From Bacteroidales bacterium (GTDB lineage Bacteria; Bacteroidota; Bacteroidia; Bacteroidales; WCHB1-69): a stretch of 7,705 nucleotides of DNA. Where the stretch lies: contig JAIROC010000136.1 in assembly GCA_031257735.1 (NCBI GenBank), positions 1 through 7,705 on the forward strand, written 5' to 3'. Each line of letters starts with the position of its first letter. The stretch's first letter is position 1. Positions 6,869 to 7,705 of the stretch are shown here, piece by piece. Below the pieces are notes generated by a model. The model was not told the DNA's origin. It worked only from the letters and a program-made list of their open reading frames with translations, and searched no databases. Position numbers and translations under genes: made by a program.

Positions 6869-6923
6869 GCATCCCTATTATTGGGGATAATTATACCCAT
6901 TTATCTACTAATAATGGGGATAA
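6869..6923. promoter_or_regulatory. Cluster of alternating 11-bp half-sites upstream of hmuS (candidate operator)
   Basis: Copies of a motif close to AATGGGGATAA occur at 6880-6890 (ATTGGGGATAA), 6891-6901 (inverted, TTATACCCATT), 6913-6923 (AATGGGGATAA) and, more weakly, 6869-6879 (inverted, 8 of 11). All start positions differ by multiples of 11 bp, about one helical turn. The abutting pair 6880-6901 forms a 22-bp dyad with ATAATTAT at its centre. The weak copy falls at the expected -33 region of the hmuS promoter. The regulator is unknown; an iron- or heme-responsive factor would fit the operon's likely function, and the GATAAT core is faintly Fur-like. Confidence 0.6.
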
Positions 6924-7039
6924 GATTTGTATAGACTTTTTATCGTGGTAGCGTTTGAAACACTTAGCTGCATCTCCGACAGATAGTCTTTTTTATTGAT
7001 TTTATTCCAATCAACACAGCATTTCAGATTCTTTTTTGT
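6908..7039 (-). pseudogene. Relic of a Fic-family protein, C-terminal segment
   Basis: The minus strand between stops at 7040-7042 and 6908-6910 encodes 43 residues with no start codon near its beginning. The stretch KKNLKCCVDWNKINKKDYL followed by SEMQLSVSNATTIKSL resembles the region after the FIC core in Bacteroidota Fic proteins, where patterns like VDW.KIdK.dYL.AMe.SpvnD..IK.LL are typical. The FIC active-site motif HPFxxGNGR is absent, and upstream bases carry stops in this frame, so only a fragment is left. Its last codons overlap the distal half-site of the hmuS operator. The family assignment is from memory of the pattern, without a search. If correct, a fic gene was deleted or overwritten here. 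Confidence 0.45.
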
Positions 7040-7084
7040 TTATGCAAATTTTTATCGACCTGTATATATGTAAAAACTTTTATG

Positions 7085-7092
7085 TACCTTTG
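7085..7092 (+). promoter_or_regulatory. Bacteroides-type -7 promoter box for the rhuM-like gene
   Basis: TACCTTTG matches the consensus TAnnTTTG. A start site near 7098 would give an untranslated leader of about 135 nt before the rhuM ATG at 7236, including a 22-codon frame. A -33 TTTG is not evident at the usual spacing, so the promoter may be weak or regulated. It is divergent from the hmuS promoter, with about 235 bp between the two boxes. Confidence 0.55.
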
Positions 7093-7153
7093 CACAAATT
7101 TTGACAATTCTAAAAGATAAACGTAAGAATAAATGCAATAAGCCGACCTCAAT

Positions 7154-7222
7154 ATGGGCTTGGACAATATCAACCTGCGCGAAGATTTGAGTTCGATGGA
7201 TATACTTGAGATGTTATTGTAA
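7154..7222 (+). other. 22-codon reading frame in the rhuM leader
   Basis: An ATG at 7154 opens MGLDNINLREDLSSMDILEM plus two leucines, then TAA at 7220-7222, 13 nt before the rhuM start. The same frame runs upstream through ADLN to a TAA at 7139-7141, itself two codons after another ATG (7133). The composition is protein-like (balanced charges, helix-forming), so it may be the C-terminal scrap of a deleted gene or a short leader peptide. I do not recognise it. Confidence 0.25.
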
Positions 7223-7235
7223 AAATACTAATTAT

Positions 7236-7705
7236 ATGCTAAATAAAGAAAATAAGATAAACAATAGCCAATTTTTGTTATATCAGGACGACAATGGTGT
7301 TACACGAGTAAATGTACGTTTCGACGATAATGATGTCTGGCTGACACAGCAACAAATCGCAATGCTGTTCAATACGACACAACAAAATATCAGTCTGCAT
7401 ATTAACAGTATTATTGAAGAAGGCGAACTAGTAAAGGATGCAACTTACAAGTATTTCTTGTTAGTTCGTCAAGAAGGCAAGAGAAATGTACAACGTCAAA
7501 TCGAACATTATAATTTGGATATGATTATTGCCGTTGGCTATCGTGTGAAATCACAGGTGGCAACGCGTTTTCGGCAGTGGGCTACACAACGTTTGCACGA
7601 GTATATTCAAAAAGGATTCACGCTTGACGATGAGCGTTTGAAAGGGAACGGCAATCGCTATTTCCGCGAACTGTTGCAACGCATTCGCGATATTCGCGCA
7701 AGTGA
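7236..7705 (+). CDS. rhuM: RhuM family protein, N-terminal 156 codons (3' truncated by window edge)
   Basis: The frame from ATG 7236 stays open to the window end. The pattern is that of the virulence-RhuM family: VWLTQQQIAMLFNTTQQNIS (34-53), a helix-turn-helix-like start; HINSIIEEGELVKDATYKYF; YNLDMIIAVGYRVKS (92-106); FRQWATQRLHEYIQKGF (112-128); and YFRELLQRIRDIRAS (142-156). RhuM was first named in a Salmonella pathogenicity island. In Bacteroidota and elsewhere such genes often sit inside type I restriction-modification loci or other defence or mobile regions, so hsd genes may lie downstream. The biochemical role is not settled; the N-terminal part suggests DNA binding. Family members are usually about 300 or more residues, so roughly half is visible. 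The start is the only ATG after the in-frame TGA at 7188; no Shine-Dalgarno sequence is present. Confidence 0.9.
   Translation, partial: MLNKENKINNSQFLLYQDDNGVTRVNVRFDDNDVWLTQQQIAMLFNTTQQNISLHINSIIEEGELVKDATYKYFLLVRQEGKRNVQRQIEHYNLDMIIAVGYRVKSQVATRFRQWATQRLHEYIQKGFTLDDERLKGNGNRYFRELLQRIRDIRAS

Overview
The window looks like a low-GC chromosome segment from the phylum Bacteroidota, most likely order Bacteroidales. Three things point there: two promoters carry the Bacteroides-type -7 box TAnnTTTG (TATCTTTG before hmuS, TACCTTTG before the rhuM-like gene); the genes lack Shine-Dalgarno sequences; and the main operon is the hmuS-hmuT-hmuU-hmuV set known from Porphyromonas and Bacteroides. Genus cannot be fixed from this sequence.

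Layout. Bases 2-397 (+) hold the C-terminal end of an unnamed protein that resembles a Bacteroidota-only hypothetical family. Bases 398-962 are a convergent intergenic region without a convincing intact gene. It holds a 17-unit, 21-bp tandem repeat (448-804), which on the + strand reads as a stop-riddled heptapeptide repeat, then a perfect 18-bp inverted repeat (831-848/879-896) with a third partial arm (907-920) that can compete for pairing. Bases 963-6808 (-) are one tightly packed operon, hmuS-hmuT-hmuU-hmuV, with junctions of -8, +5 and -4 nt. Bases 6809-7084 hold the hmuS promoter, a cluster of alternating 11-bp operator-like half-sites, and a 43-codon scrap resembling the C-terminal part of a Fic-family protein. 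Bases 7085-7705 (+) hold a promoter, a 22-codon frame and the first 156 codons of a RhuM-family gene that runs off the window.

How the genes work together. HmuS is a CobN/BchH-type large chelatase subunit, predicted to be held by an N- and a C-terminal membrane helix with its body in the periplasm. HmuT is a polytopic membrane protein, HmuU a MotA/TolQ/ExbB-type proton-channel subunit, and HmuV a DUF2149 single-helix protein that resembles ExbD/TolR in layout. No AAA+ ATPase partner (CobS/CobT, ChlI/ChlD type) is present. The operon is therefore best read as a heme/tetrapyrrole-processing membrane machine, possibly powered by proton-motive force, with HmuS as a heme dechelatase (recent family literature, from memory). 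The usual outer-membrane partners HmuY and HmuR are not upstream: a Fic relic and a RhuM gene sit there instead, which suggests a rearrangement beside the operon.
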